Assembly (NCBI RefSeq): GCF_000160855.1
Contig: NZ_GG700752.1
Coordinates: 312,438 to 365,916 of the forward strand
Direction of reading: 5' to 3'
Length of the DNA: 53,479 bases
From: Lactobacillus helveticus DSM 20075 = CGMCC 1.1877
GTDB lineage: Bacteria > Bacillota > Bacilli > Lactobacillales > Lactobacillaceae
In this document: positions 43,111 through 51,400 of the stretch, in pieces
Layout of the letters: each line of letters begins with the position of its first letter
How positions within the stretch are numbered: the stretch's first letter is position 1
Notes under the pieces: generated by a model
Database searches by the model: none
What the model saw: only the letters and a program-made list of their open reading frames with translations
What the model was told of the DNA's origin: nothing
Translations under genes and position numbers: made by a program

Positions 43111-45330
43111 ATGCTTAAACGAGAATTTGACTATCAAAAAGAAACAGAATTAAACTTACCAACTACCTTTATCAAGCGTGATGGGGCAAAATATCCATTT
43201 GAAATTTTTAAATTGAAAATGGTTTTGCATAACTTAGATCTTGATGATGAAGCAGATGCCGTGATTGAGAAAATTGCGGCTAAATTGACTGGTGCTACTG
43301 TGAAAGCAGAAGACGTAGCGCACGCTTTTAAGGAAAGCCTGAATGAATTGGGCTATCTTGATGAGGCTAAGGCTTATGTAGATTACCGTAAGCAAGATGA
43401 AAAGAATTGGCTCAAGCAAACCGATACGCGTACTAGACTTGAACGCATGGTGAATGGTGATCCAACGATCGTTAACGAAAATGCTAACAAGGATAGCGAG
43501 ATCTTCAGTACCCAGCGTGATCTAACGGCTGGTACGGTGGGAAAGACTGTTGGTTTAACCATGATGCCGCAACATATTGCTAAGGCACACTTGCGCGGCG
43601 ATATTCACTGGCATGACTTGGACTACACACCGCTTTCTCCAATGACTAACTGTTGTCTGATCGATTTTAAGGATATGCTTACTAACGGCTTTAAGATCGG
43701 TAACGCTTATATGACTAGTCCTAATTCAATCAATGTGGCAACGCACCAAGTTACCCAAATTATTACTAACGTTGCTTCTAGTCAATATGGTGGTTGTTCA
43801 TTTGATCGTGCTGATGAAGTGCTAGCTCCATTTGCGGAAAAGAACTACCAAAAACATTTAAAAGATGCAGCCGAGTTTATTGATGATTCTGAAAAAGTAG
43901 AGCAATATGCTAAAAAGCAAACCAAGAAGGACATCTATGATGCAATGCAGGGGCTTGAATATGAGATCAACACCATGTTTTCTAGTCAGGGTCAAACGCC
44001 ATTTACTACTTTAGGCTTTGGTCTTGGTACTTCTTGGATTGAAAAAGAAATTCAAAAAGATATTTTACGCATCAGAATTAAAGGTCTAGGTCGAGAAAGA
44101 AGAACGGCTATTTTCCCTAAGTTAGTTTTCACTATTAAAAAAGGATTGAACCTGCATCCCGGTGATCCCAACTATGATGTCAAAGAGTTAGCTATTCAAT
44201 GTTCTACCAAGAGAATGTACCCAGATGTCTTGATGTACGACATGATTAAGAAGATTACAGGTTCATTCAAGGCACCAATGGGCTGCCGTTCATTCTTGCA
44301 AGGTTGGAAAGATAAAAATGGTCATGAGGTCAACTCAGGTAGAATGAACTTGGGTGTAGTTACCGTGAACTTGCCTAGAATCGCTATGGAAAGCCACGGT
44401 GATAAAGAACTTTTCTGGAAGATCTTTAATACTAGAATGCGGACATGTCATCAAGCTTTGGCATTTAAGGGACGCCGTGCAATTCAAGCTAAGCCTGAAA
44501 ATGCGCCGATCATGTACCAATATGGTGTCTTTGGCAAACGACTCAAGCCAGGGGATGATGTAAACGAATTCTTCAAAAACGGCCGTGCCACTATTTCTTT
44601 AGGCTACATTGGTCTTTACGAAGTCGGCACCGTTTTCTATGGTCCAGACTGGGAACACAATGAAGAAGCGCATGATTTTACAATTGAAATTGTTAAAAGA
44701 ATGCATGACTTGTGTGCTAAGTGGGAAAAAGAAGATCCATATCACTGGCACTACAGTTTATATTCCACACCAAGCGAGAGTTTAACTGATCGCTTCTGCC
44801 GTCTTGATACTGAAAAGTTTGGCAAAATTAAGGACATTACAGATAAGGAATACTACACTAACTCATTCCACTATGATGTCAGAAAACACCCAACTCCTTT
44901 TGAGAAGTTAACCTTTGAAGCACCATATCCATACTATGCAGCTGGTGGTTTCATTCACTACTGTGAATACCCTAACTTGAAACAAAATCCGGCTGCACTT
45001 GAAGCTGTCTGGGATTGGGCTTACGACAAGGTAGGCTATCTTGGTACCAACACGCCAATTGATAAGTGTTACAAGTGTGGCTTTGCTGGTGAATTTGAAG
45101 CAACTGCTAAAGGTTTCCAATGTCCTGAGTGCGGCAACCATGATCCAGCAACTTGTGATTGTGTTAAGAGAACCTGCGGCTATTTGGGTAATCCACTGAA
45201 GAGACCGATGGTTCATGGCCGTCACGAAGAGATCATCCACCGTGTGAAGCACATGGATTCTGGCATGGAAGATAGCTTGGCTACTGAAGAAGAAGTGAAG
45301 AAGTTAAGAATGGTGAATATTAATGCCTGA
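43111..45330 (+). CDS. nrdD: Anaerobic ribonucleoside-triphosphate reductase
   Basis: 739 residues, an oxygen-sensitive glycyl-radical enzyme that makes dNTPs without oxygen. The N-terminus is an ATP-cone (TFIKRDGAKYPFEIFKLKMVL) for dATP/ATP control. The C-terminal zinc site is CYKCGF...CPECGN, and the radical Gly is near residue 690 in TCGYLG. ATG 43111 is preferred over 43105 because the GGAGGG site directly abuts the earlier ATG. It is cotranscribed with nrdG under two NrdR boxes. Confidence 0.96.
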   Translation: MLKREFDYQKETELNLPTTFIKRDGAKYPFEIFKLKMVLHNLDLDDEADAVIEKIAAKLTGATVKAEDVAHAFKESLNELGYLDEAKAYVDYRKQDEKNWLKQTDTRTRLERMVNGDPTIVNENANKDSEIFSTQRDLTAGTVGKTVGLTMMPQHIAKAHLRGDIHWHDLDYTPLSPMTNCCLIDFKDMLTNGFKIGNAYMTSPNSINVATHQVTQIITNVASSQYGGCSFDRADEVLAPFAEKNYQKHLKDAAEFIDDSEKVEQYAKKQTKKDIYDAMQGLEYEINTMFSSQGQTPFTTLGFGLGTSWIEKEIQKDILRIRIKGLGRERRTAIFPKLVFTIKKGLNLHPGDPNYDVKELAIQCSTKRMYPDVLMYDMIKKITGSFKAPMGCRSFLQGWKDKNGHEVNSGRMNLGVVTVNLPRIAMESHGDKELFWKIFNTRMRTCHQALAFKGRRAIQAKPENAPIMYQYGVFGKRLKPGDDVNEFFKNGRATISLGYIGLYEVGTVFYGPDWEHNEEAHDFTIEIVKRMHDLCAKWEKEDPYHWHYSLYSTPSESLTDRFCRLDTEKFGKIKDITDKEYYTNSFHYDVRKHPTPFEKLTFEAPYPYYAAGGFIHYCEYPNLKQNPAALEAVWDWAYDKVGYLGTNTPIDKCYKCGFAGEFEATAKGFQCPECGNHDPATCDCVKRTCGYLGNPLKRPMVHGRHEEIIHRVKHMDSGMEDSLATEEEVKKLRMVNINA

Positions 45331-46036
45331 AAAAGATAAAAATCCGCAAAAAGGGCCTGATATCCGTAGCAATCTGATCAAGGTGAATATGGGTGGAGAT
45401 ACTATGTTTGTTGATCCAGACCAATATAAACCGCAGATTGAGCATCAAAAAAAGCTAAAAAGATTGCACCGTAAGCCTAAGAACCCTAAACCAGGTGAAT
45501 GGGTATCCAAGGATTATTCAAAACATAAGGTAGCTGATTATAAGCCTTTTAACTTTGTTGATGGCGAAGGGGTCCGCTGCAGTCTATATGTTTCAGGATG
45601 CTTGTTTGATTGCCCTGGTTGCTACAACCTAGCAGCGCAGAATTTTAACTATGGTTTTCCATACACACAAGAATTAGAAGACAGAATTATTAATGATTTA
45701 TCTCAGTCTTACGTACAAGGTCTAACCTTATTGGGTGGCGAGCCTTTCCTAAATACTGATGTTTGTCTAAAAATCATTAATCGCATTAGAAAAGAATTCG
45801 GTCATAAGAAGGATATCTGGTCTTGGTCAGGCTATACTTGGGATGAATTGCAAAAAGAAACGCCTGATAAAAAAGAGATGCTTTCGAAGATCGATATTTT
45901 AGTCGATGGTCGATTTATGAATGATTTAAAGGATTTGACATTGCAGTTCAGAGGCTCAAGCAATCAACGAATTATTGATGTGCCTAAATCAATGAAGGCA
46001 GGCAAGGTAGTAATCTGGGATAAATTGCAACGATAA
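45323..46036 (+). CDS. nrdG: Anaerobic ribonucleotide reductase activating protein
   Basis: 237 residues. A radical-SAM enzyme that installs the glycyl radical on NrdD. The 4Fe-4S cysteines are Cys93, Cys97 and Cys100 (SGCLFDCPGCYN), preceded by KPFNFVDGEGVRCSLYV; the SAM-binding LLGGEPFLN follows. The first 55 residues are an extra basic stretch not needed for the fold; a later start (Met23) is possible. It overlaps nrdD by 8 bp. Confidence 0.94.
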   Translation: MPEKDKNPQKGPDIRSNLIKVNMGGDTMFVDPDQYKPQIEHQKKLKRLHRKPKNPKPGEWVSKDYSKHKVADYKPFNFVDGEGVRCSLYVSGCLFDCPGCYNLAAQNFNYGFPYTQELEDRIINDLSQSYVQGLTLLGGEPFLNTDVCLKIINRIRKEFGHKKDIWSWSGYTWDELQKETPDKKEMLSKIDILVDGRFMNDLKDLTLQFRGSSNQRIIDVPKSMKAGKVVIWDKLQR

Positions 46037-46044
46037 AGTAAAAT

Positions 46045-46073
46045 AAAGTCTGGAAGATTTTCCAGCCTTTTTT
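46045..46073 (+). terminator. Weak terminator after nrdG
   Basis: CTGGAA (46050-46055) pairs with TTCCAG (46060-46065), flanked by a partly paired AAAGT/CCTTT extension and six T. Read-through into the DUF59 gene 51 bp after nrdG is quite possible. Confidence 0.6.
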
Positions 46074-46087
46074 GCTAGGTAGGAAAA

Positions 46088-46657
46088 ATGAGAGAAGAAA
46101 ATATAAAGCAAGTAGATCAAATTATGACGGCATTGACTCAGGTGATTGATCCAGAATTACAAGTTGATGTAGTTAATTTGGGTTTGATTTATGGTATTGA
46201 TATTGAAGAAGAAAAAGCCACTATCAAGATGACCTTGACTATCATGGGCTGTCCTTTATCAGATTATTTGCAAAATAGCATTCAAAAAGCAGTATTGCAG
46301 GTAGATGGCATCAATGAATGCGAGATTCAACTGGTTTGGTACCCGGTGTGGTCGCCTGAGCGCATGTCGCGTGCTGCTAAGGAGCAGCTGGGGATGCAGG
46401 AAGAAAAGAAAGCTGAATCGCAAAATGAGGATAAGATAATCGATTTTAATTTGCCAATTAAGAAGATGGCGGATAAATATCCCGATTTTGTCCAAATTAT
46501 GTACGATTGCGGCTTTACCCGGATTAAGATTCCAGGCTTGCTTAATACTGTAGGCAGGGTAATGACGATCCCACTTGGAGCCCAAGCAATGAAGATTGAT
46601 CTGACCAAGGTAAAAAAGGTATTTGAAGAAAAAGGGTATAAGGTAATCAATGACTGA
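46088..46657 (+). CDS. MIP18/PaaD-like (DUF59) metal-sulfur assembly protein fused to DUF1858
   Basis: 189 residues. Residues 1-95 are a DUF59 domain (VIDPELQVDVVNLGLIY, MTLTIMGCPLSDYLQ with its conserved Cys), the fold of SufT and PaaD, which help load iron-sulfur clusters. After a Glu/Lys linker, residues 118-189 form a DUF1858 domain (YPDFVQIMYDCGFTRIKIPGLLNTVGRVMTI). It overlaps the DUF438 gene by 8 bp. Placed after nrdG (a 4Fe-4S enzyme), it may help mature or protect iron-sulfur proteins; this is inference. Confidence 0.82.
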   Translation: MREENIKQVDQIMTALTQVIDPELQVDVVNLGLIYGIDIEEEKATIKMTLTIMGCPLSDYLQNSIQKAVLQVDGINECEIQLVWYPVWSPERMSRAAKEQLGMQEEKKAESQNEDKIIDFNLPIKKMADKYPDFVQIMYDCGFTRIKIPGLLNTVGRVMTIPLGAQAMKIDLTKVKKVFEEKGYKVIND

Positions 46658-47843
46658 TAAAAAAAGACAAGATGCAATTTTGAAAATTTTGCATTATATC
46701 CAAAATGGCGGCGACTTTAAGACTGCCAAGAAAATGTTTCAGGAAGAATTTGATCAGGTCGACGTGGCTGAAATTACGGCGGCTGAACGAGAATTGATCA
46801 AACAGGGCCTGAATCCAGCTGATATTCAATATTTGTGCAATGTCCATGCTGATGTATTTAAGGGCAATATTAAGCAAAATGAAGAAAATCCTGATTTTGC
46901 GATTCCTGGGCATCCCGTTCATACGATCAAGTTGGAAAATACGGTGCTTAAATCTCTGGTTAATGATGCACTTTTGCCAGATCTTGCTAAATATGAGCAG
47001 GGAAAAGATACGTTGAAGAAGATTAGACAAGAATTGAAGGATCTGGCAACGATTGATAAGCATTATCGTAGAAAAGAGACTTCGCTTTTCCCAATCTTGA
47101 ATAAGTACGGCATTACCGCTCCGCCGGAAGTGATGTGGGGTGTGGATGATGATATTCGTGCATTGATTAGGGATGCACAGAAGGCCGCTAGCCAAGATAA
47201 AGTAAATGTAGATGAGTTAGACGAGACCATTAAAAAAGCTTGCCATGAGGTCTTAGAAATGATCTTTAAGGAAGAAGAGATCATGATTCCAATGATCGAT
47301 GAAGTCGCAAGTCAAGAAGATTGGTACAACGTTAAAAATGAGGAAAAGCAAATTGGTTATACCTTGATCCGTGAACCAATGAATTGGCAGCCTCAGCTTC
47401 CTAAAAAGAGTTCACCAGTTGATGTGAAAAATCTGAGTTCATTTTTTATCAACTTCAAGGAGGGTGCGCTTAATTTAGAGCAATTGAATGCAATTTTTGA
47501 TTTATTGCCATTTGCTTTAACCTTTATTGATGAAAATGACAAGGTGGCTTATTTTGGCGGTGGTGCCGCAATTTATCCGCATTCTAAAAATGCCATTGGC
47601 AATTCGGTCTTCTCCTGCCATACGGCTAAGAGCCGGCCGTTGATTGAAAAGATGTTTAAACAAATGCATGAAGGTGAATTTGATAAATATGAATTTCATT
47701 TCACACCGCATATGATGGGGCGTTGCTTATATTTACGGTACTATGCTGTCCATAATCAAGAAGGAAAATACTTGGGCTGTCTAGAAGTGGCACAAGATGT
47801 AACCGATATAAGAAACTGGACTAGTGAAAAGAGAACAATTTAA
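46650..47843 (+). CDS. DUF438-hemerythrin-PAS domain protein
   Basis: 397 residues. DUF438 (about 1-75), a hemerythrin-like four-helix domain (about 85-235, with HxxHTI, HYRRKETSLFPIL and EEEIMIPMI metal-ligand patterns) and a C-terminal PAS-like domain (about 275-390: DLLPFALTFIDENDKVAYFGG). Proteins of this architecture probably bind a di-iron centre and sense or deal with oxygen or nitric oxide. It overlaps the DUF59 gene by 8 bp, so the two act together. A terminator follows. Confidence 0.85.
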   Translation: MTDKKRQDAILKILHYIQNGGDFKTAKKMFQEEFDQVDVAEITAAERELIKQGLNPADIQYLCNVHADVFKGNIKQNEENPDFAIPGHPVHTIKLENTVLKSLVNDALLPDLAKYEQGKDTLKKIRQELKDLATIDKHYRRKETSLFPILNKYGITAPPEVMWGVDDDIRALIRDAQKAASQDKVNVDELDETIKKACHEVLEMIFKEEEIMIPMIDEVASQEDWYNVKNEEKQIGYTLIREPMNWQPQLPKKSSPVDVKNLSSFFINFKEGALNLEQLNAIFDLLPFALTFIDENDKVAYFGGGAAIYPHSKNAIGNSVFSCHTAKSRPLIEKMFKQMHEGEFDKYEFHFTPHMMGRCLYLRYYAVHNQEGKYLGCLEVAQDVTDIRNWTSEKRTI

Positions 47844-47860
47844 ATGATCAATTATCTTTC

Positions 47861-47892
47861 AAGAGTGGTCTTGTCCAAGATCGCTCTTTTTT
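47861..47892 (+). terminator. Terminator after the DUF59/DUF438 pair
   Basis: AAGAGTGGTCTTG (47861-47873) pairs with CAAGATCGCTCTT (47876-47888) with two G-U pairs, followed by T. Confidence 0.85.
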
Positions 47893-47942
47893 GTTACACT
47901 TAAGGTCAAGGGTAATGATGAAATAAGGAGGGAAATGATTAA

Positions 47943-49160
47943 ATGAAATTTGCACATGGGAGAACACAAGGTGATGAAATCAAATTACGTTGGCTTATTG
48001 TAGGTGTATTAGCCACTTGGATTGGAGCAAGTTTTATTTGGCCACTGACCTCGGTTTATTTAAATAAGCAGCTGCACATCAGCCTGTCTATGATTGGGGT
48101 TGTTCTATTTTGCAACTGTGCCGGCAATATTTTGGGCTCAATTATTTCAGGCCGTCTTTACGATAAATACAACCCATATCCGTTAATCTTATGGGGTGTC
48201 GGGCTTAATGTTGCCGTTTTATTCCTAATGGCAATCTTCCACGGTTGGCCTGAATATTGGGTATGGCTGACAATTACCGGCTTTTTAGGCGGCTGGAATG
48301 GTACTTTAATTAACTCAATTGCCACGAGTTTGCGGCACTATCAAGGCAGATATGTATTCAATGTGCTGTATTTCTCCCAAAACTTGGGTGTGGTAACTGG
48401 TACCTTGATCGTTGGATATTTGTATGATTACTCAGTTACTTTGCTGTTCGTGATTGCGGCACTGCTCTTTGTCATTGCCTTCATCAATGCGTTGTTTAAT
48501 TATCGACCAATCATTGGCTTTCATAAGGAGAGAGTTGCTAAGGGACAGAGTGGGGATACACAAAAAGCGGTTCCTATGCCTAAGCGCAACTTCATTATGA
48601 CGATGGCCTTCTTCACAACGCTAGGCGTAACTTGGCTAATGTACATGAACTGGGAATCTAACTTGTCTGTTTATATGGTGTCATTAGGCATCCCATTCCA
48701 CTTGTACAGTTTGCTTTGGACTTTAAATGCCAGTGTGATTGTAATTATGCAGGGAATTTTGGCTAGATTTCCAAATATGTTCAAAAATCTTTTCCATCAG
48801 ATCATCTTTGGAATTTGCATGTTCTCACTGTCTTTCATTACATTAGTCTTTGCCAAAGATTTCGCTCACTTTGCACTATCAATGTTTATTTTGACTTTGG
48901 GTGAATCTACCGCCTTTCCAGCTATTCCAGCCTACGTGAATGATTTATCACCTAAAACAAGTAAGGGTAAATATCAAGGAGCAACGATGGCTGCCAGCGG
49001 TATTGGCCGTGCCTTTGGCCCGCTATTTGGTGGTCTAGTAATTGATCAAGCAGGCTATATTCCTTTCTTCTGGGTAGCTGCGATTGTAATTGCCTTGATG
49101 ATCGTCATGATGATTCCAATTTATTTAAAGTTAGCCAAAAAGCTTACTTTGTATAAGTAA
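47943..49160 (+). CDS. Major facilitator superfamily transporter
   Basis: 405 residues with about 12 helices. The loop 2-3 motif SGRLYDKYNPYPL is typical, and the second-half equivalent is weaker. A hydrophilic central loop lies near residue 200. Drug/H+ antiport or sugar efflux are the usual roles; the substrate cannot be told. AAGGAGG lies 11 bp before the ATG. An ATG ATT AAA TGA mini-frame overlaps the start. Confidence 0.85.
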   Translation: MKFAHGRTQGDEIKLRWLIVGVLATWIGASFIWPLTSVYLNKQLHISLSMIGVVLFCNCAGNILGSIISGRLYDKYNPYPLILWGVGLNVAVLFLMAIFHGWPEYWVWLTITGFLGGWNGTLINSIATSLRHYQGRYVFNVLYFSQNLGVVTGTLIVGYLYDYSVTLLFVIAALLFVIAFINALFNYRPIIGFHKERVAKGQSGDTQKAVPMPKRNFIMTMAFFTTLGVTWLMYMNWESNLSVYMVSLGIPFHLYSLLWTLNASVIVIMQGILARFPNMFKNLFHQIIFGICMFSLSFITLVFAKDFAHFALSMFILTLGESTAFPAIPAYVNDLSPKTSKGKYQGATMAASGIGRAFGPLFGGLVIDQAGYIPFFWVAAIVIALMIVMMIPIYLKLAKKLTLYK

Positions 49161-49237
49161 AAAAGCAGACTATATTAAATCAAAATGATATACTTAGAAT
49201 GATTTAATATTAATTTGATAATAAGGGGGATTTCTCT

Positions 49238-51181
49238 TTGAATAATAAAATGACTGTACGCGGCGGTGCTGGCGACATTACTGAAGCCGATTTATCAGCT
49301 CGTCCACAAGATAATTTATACTTAGCCGTTAACTCAGAATGGTTAAAGAATGCCAAGATTCCATCAGATCGTTCCAGAACTAGTAGTTTTGATGGTATTG
49401 ACTTAAACATTGAAAAAGAATTGATGCAAGACTTTGCAGATTTCGCAGATGGCAAAAAAGATTTGCCAGATGTACCTAACTTTGAAAAGGCAGTAGCACT
49501 TTACAAGATCGCTAAAGATTTTGATAGAAGAAATGCGGATGGCGCAGATCCAATTCAAGCAGATTTACATGAAATCTTAGGCTTGCGCAACTTCGCCGAC
49601 TTTACTTTGAAGGCTGCCGACTTCTTCAAGAATGGTTTTCCTATGCCATTTGATTTTTCAGTTGAAGCAGATATGAAGAATACTAAGATTCATTCACTTC
49701 AATTTGGTGGTCCAGGCACATTCTTGCCAGATACTACTACTTACAAGACTCCCGCTGCTGAAAAGCTTTTGGCTGTTTTGAAGGAGCAATCAATCAACTT
49801 GTTAACAATGAGCGGCATTAGCAAGTCTGAAGCTGAAGACTATGCTGAAAAGGCTCTGGCATATGATGCTAAGATTGCCAAGGTAGTTAAGTCTGCCGAA
49901 GAATGGGCTGACTATCCTGCTACATATAATCCAATTTCTCGTGATGATTTTGCCGATAAGTTCAAGTCATTCAAGATGGATTACTTCTTAGGTGAACTTT
50001 TTGCTAAGAAGCCAGAAAGAGTAATTAATACTGAACCACGTTACTTAGATTACGCTGAAGAACTCTTGAATGAAGATGTTTTTGCAGAAATTAAGGCTTG
50101 GATGCTAGTTAAGTTCGTCAATGGCGTAGCTAGTTCATTGTCACAAGAATTTCGTGAAGCTGCCTTTCCATTTAGCCAAGCTTTGTCTGGTCAACCTGAA
50201 CTTCCAAGCGGTGTTAAGCAAGCATATCACATTGCTAACAGCGACTTTAGCGAAGTAGTTGGTGTTTACTATGGTCAAACATACTTTGGTGCAGAAGCTA
50301 AGGCTGATGTGACTGACATGATTCATAAGATGCTTGACGTTTATGAAAAGAGAATCCGTGAAAATTCATGGCTTTCACAAGCAACTAAGGATAAGGCAAT
50401 TGTTAAGTTGCGTGCTTTGATCTTGAAGATTGGTTACCCAGATAAGATTGAAGAAATCTATGATCGTTTAACTGTTGATCCAGAAGCTAGTCTTTATGCT
50501 AATGAAGCTCAATTTGGCAGAGAACAAATTAAGTACAATTTGGAAAAGTTAGATCAAGATGTTGACCGCAGCGTATGGCTTATGCCAGGTAACCTCGTTA
50601 ACGCATGTTATGATCCTCAAAGAAACGATTTGACTTTCCCAGCTGCTATTTTGCAAAAGCCTTTCTACGACTTGAAGCAATCACGTAGCTTGAACTACGG
50701 TGGTATCGGTGTTGTAATTGCCCACGAAATTTCTCACGCCTTTGACAACAACGGTGCTCAATTTGATGAATTCGGTAATATGAAGAATTGGTGGACTGAA
50801 AAGGACTTCGCTGAATTTAAGAAGCGGACTCAAGCTGAAATCGACTTGTTTGACGGTATTAAGTACGGCCCTGTAACTCTTAACGGTAAACAAATCGTAT
50901 CCGAAAATATTGCCGATCAAGGTGGTTTAACAGCCGCTGTTGAAGCCAACAAGGGCGAAGATGGCAACATGAAGGAATTATTTGAAAACTTTGCTCGTGT
51001 CTGGGCAACCAAGCAATTGCCAGAGAGTATTAAGACGCAAGTATCAGTTGATGTTCACGCACCAGGTCCAGAACGTGCCAATGTTCAATCACAATGCCAA
51101 GAAGAATTTTACAAGGCATTTGATGTAACTGAACATGATGGCATGTGGCTCGATCCTGAAAAACGTGTTGTAATTTGGTAA
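49238..51181 (+). CDS. pepO: M13-family neutral endopeptidase PepO
   Basis: 647 residues, a cytoplasmic zinc peptidase that cuts oligopeptides taken up from milk or host proteins. It has the zinc motif HEISH (His496, Glu497, His500) and the third-ligand ENIADQGG, and ends with the family CxxxF...W pattern. The start is TTG with AAGGGGG about 9 bp upstream. It is a single-gene unit. Confidence 0.94.
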   Translation: MNNKMTVRGGAGDITEADLSARPQDNLYLAVNSEWLKNAKIPSDRSRTSSFDGIDLNIEKELMQDFADFADGKKDLPDVPNFEKAVALYKIAKDFDRRNADGADPIQADLHEILGLRNFADFTLKAADFFKNGFPMPFDFSVEADMKNTKIHSLQFGGPGTFLPDTTTYKTPAAEKLLAVLKEQSINLLTMSGISKSEAEDYAEKALAYDAKIAKVVKSAEEWADYPATYNPISRDDFADKFKSFKMDYFLGELFAKKPERVINTEPRYLDYAEELLNEDVFAEIKAWMLVKFVNGVASSLSQEFREAAFPFSQALSGQPELPSGVKQAYHIANSDFSEVVGVYYGQTYFGAEAKADVTDMIHKMLDVYEKRIRENSWLSQATKDKAIVKLRALILKIGYPDKIEEIYDRLTVDPEASLYANEAQFGREQIKYNLEKLDQDVDRSVWLMPGNLVNACYDPQRNDLTFPAAILQKPFYDLKQSRSLNYGGIGVVIAHEISHAFDNNGAQFDEFGNMKNWWTEKDFAEFKKRTQAEIDLFDGIKYGPVTLNGKQIVSENIADQGGLTAAVEANKGEDGNMKELFENFARVWATKQLPESIKTQVSVDVHAPGPERANVQSQCQEEFYKAFDVTEHDGMWLDPEKRVVIW

Positions 51182-51190
51182 TAATCAATA

Positions 51191-51220
51191 AAATAACCTT
51201 GCTCAGCAAGGTTATTTTTT
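51191..51220 (+). terminator. Terminator of pepO
   Basis: AAATAACCTTGC (51191-51202) pairs perfectly with GCAAGGTTATTT (51206-51217), then T. Confidence 0.9.
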
Positions 51221-51281
51221 TGCCATTTTAGCTAATTTGTTATTTTTAAATGCTAAAGAGTAGTTTTTTTGCATTGACTCC

Positions 51282-51386
51282 TATAATGAAGATGACTACA
51301 GTGCTTGCTACTACACTGTGGCCTTTATAACTTATACCCATATAAATTTATGCACTAAAAAAGGCTCCCATTTGGGAGCTTTTTTT
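51282..51386 (+). other. Possible small RNA between pepO and kup
   Basis: A TATAAT (51282-51287) is followed by an 8-bp hairpin CTACAGTG/CACTGTGG (51296-51303 with 51314-51321) and, 35 bases on, by the terminator at 51357-51386. A transcript of about 95 nt would have no reading frame. The -35 box is poor, so this is a weak candidate. Confidence 0.35.
51357..51386. terminator. Bidirectional terminator after kup
   Basis: AAAAAAGGCTCCC (51357-51369) pairs with GGGAGCTTTTTTT (51374-51386) with one G-U pair and loop ATTT. It serves kup on the minus strand and any RNA from the plus strand. Confidence 0.88.
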
Positions 51387-51400
51387 AGTTGTTATTTTAA

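Noticed and set aside
46647..47195. 182-codon minus-strand frame opposite the DUF438 gene
   Set aside because: It lies wholly against well-supported coding sequence and has no family motif.
47936..47947. Mini-frame ATG ATT AAA TGA before the MFS gene
   Set aside because: Three codons only, overlapping the start. It could be chance and there is no further evidence of a leader peptide.
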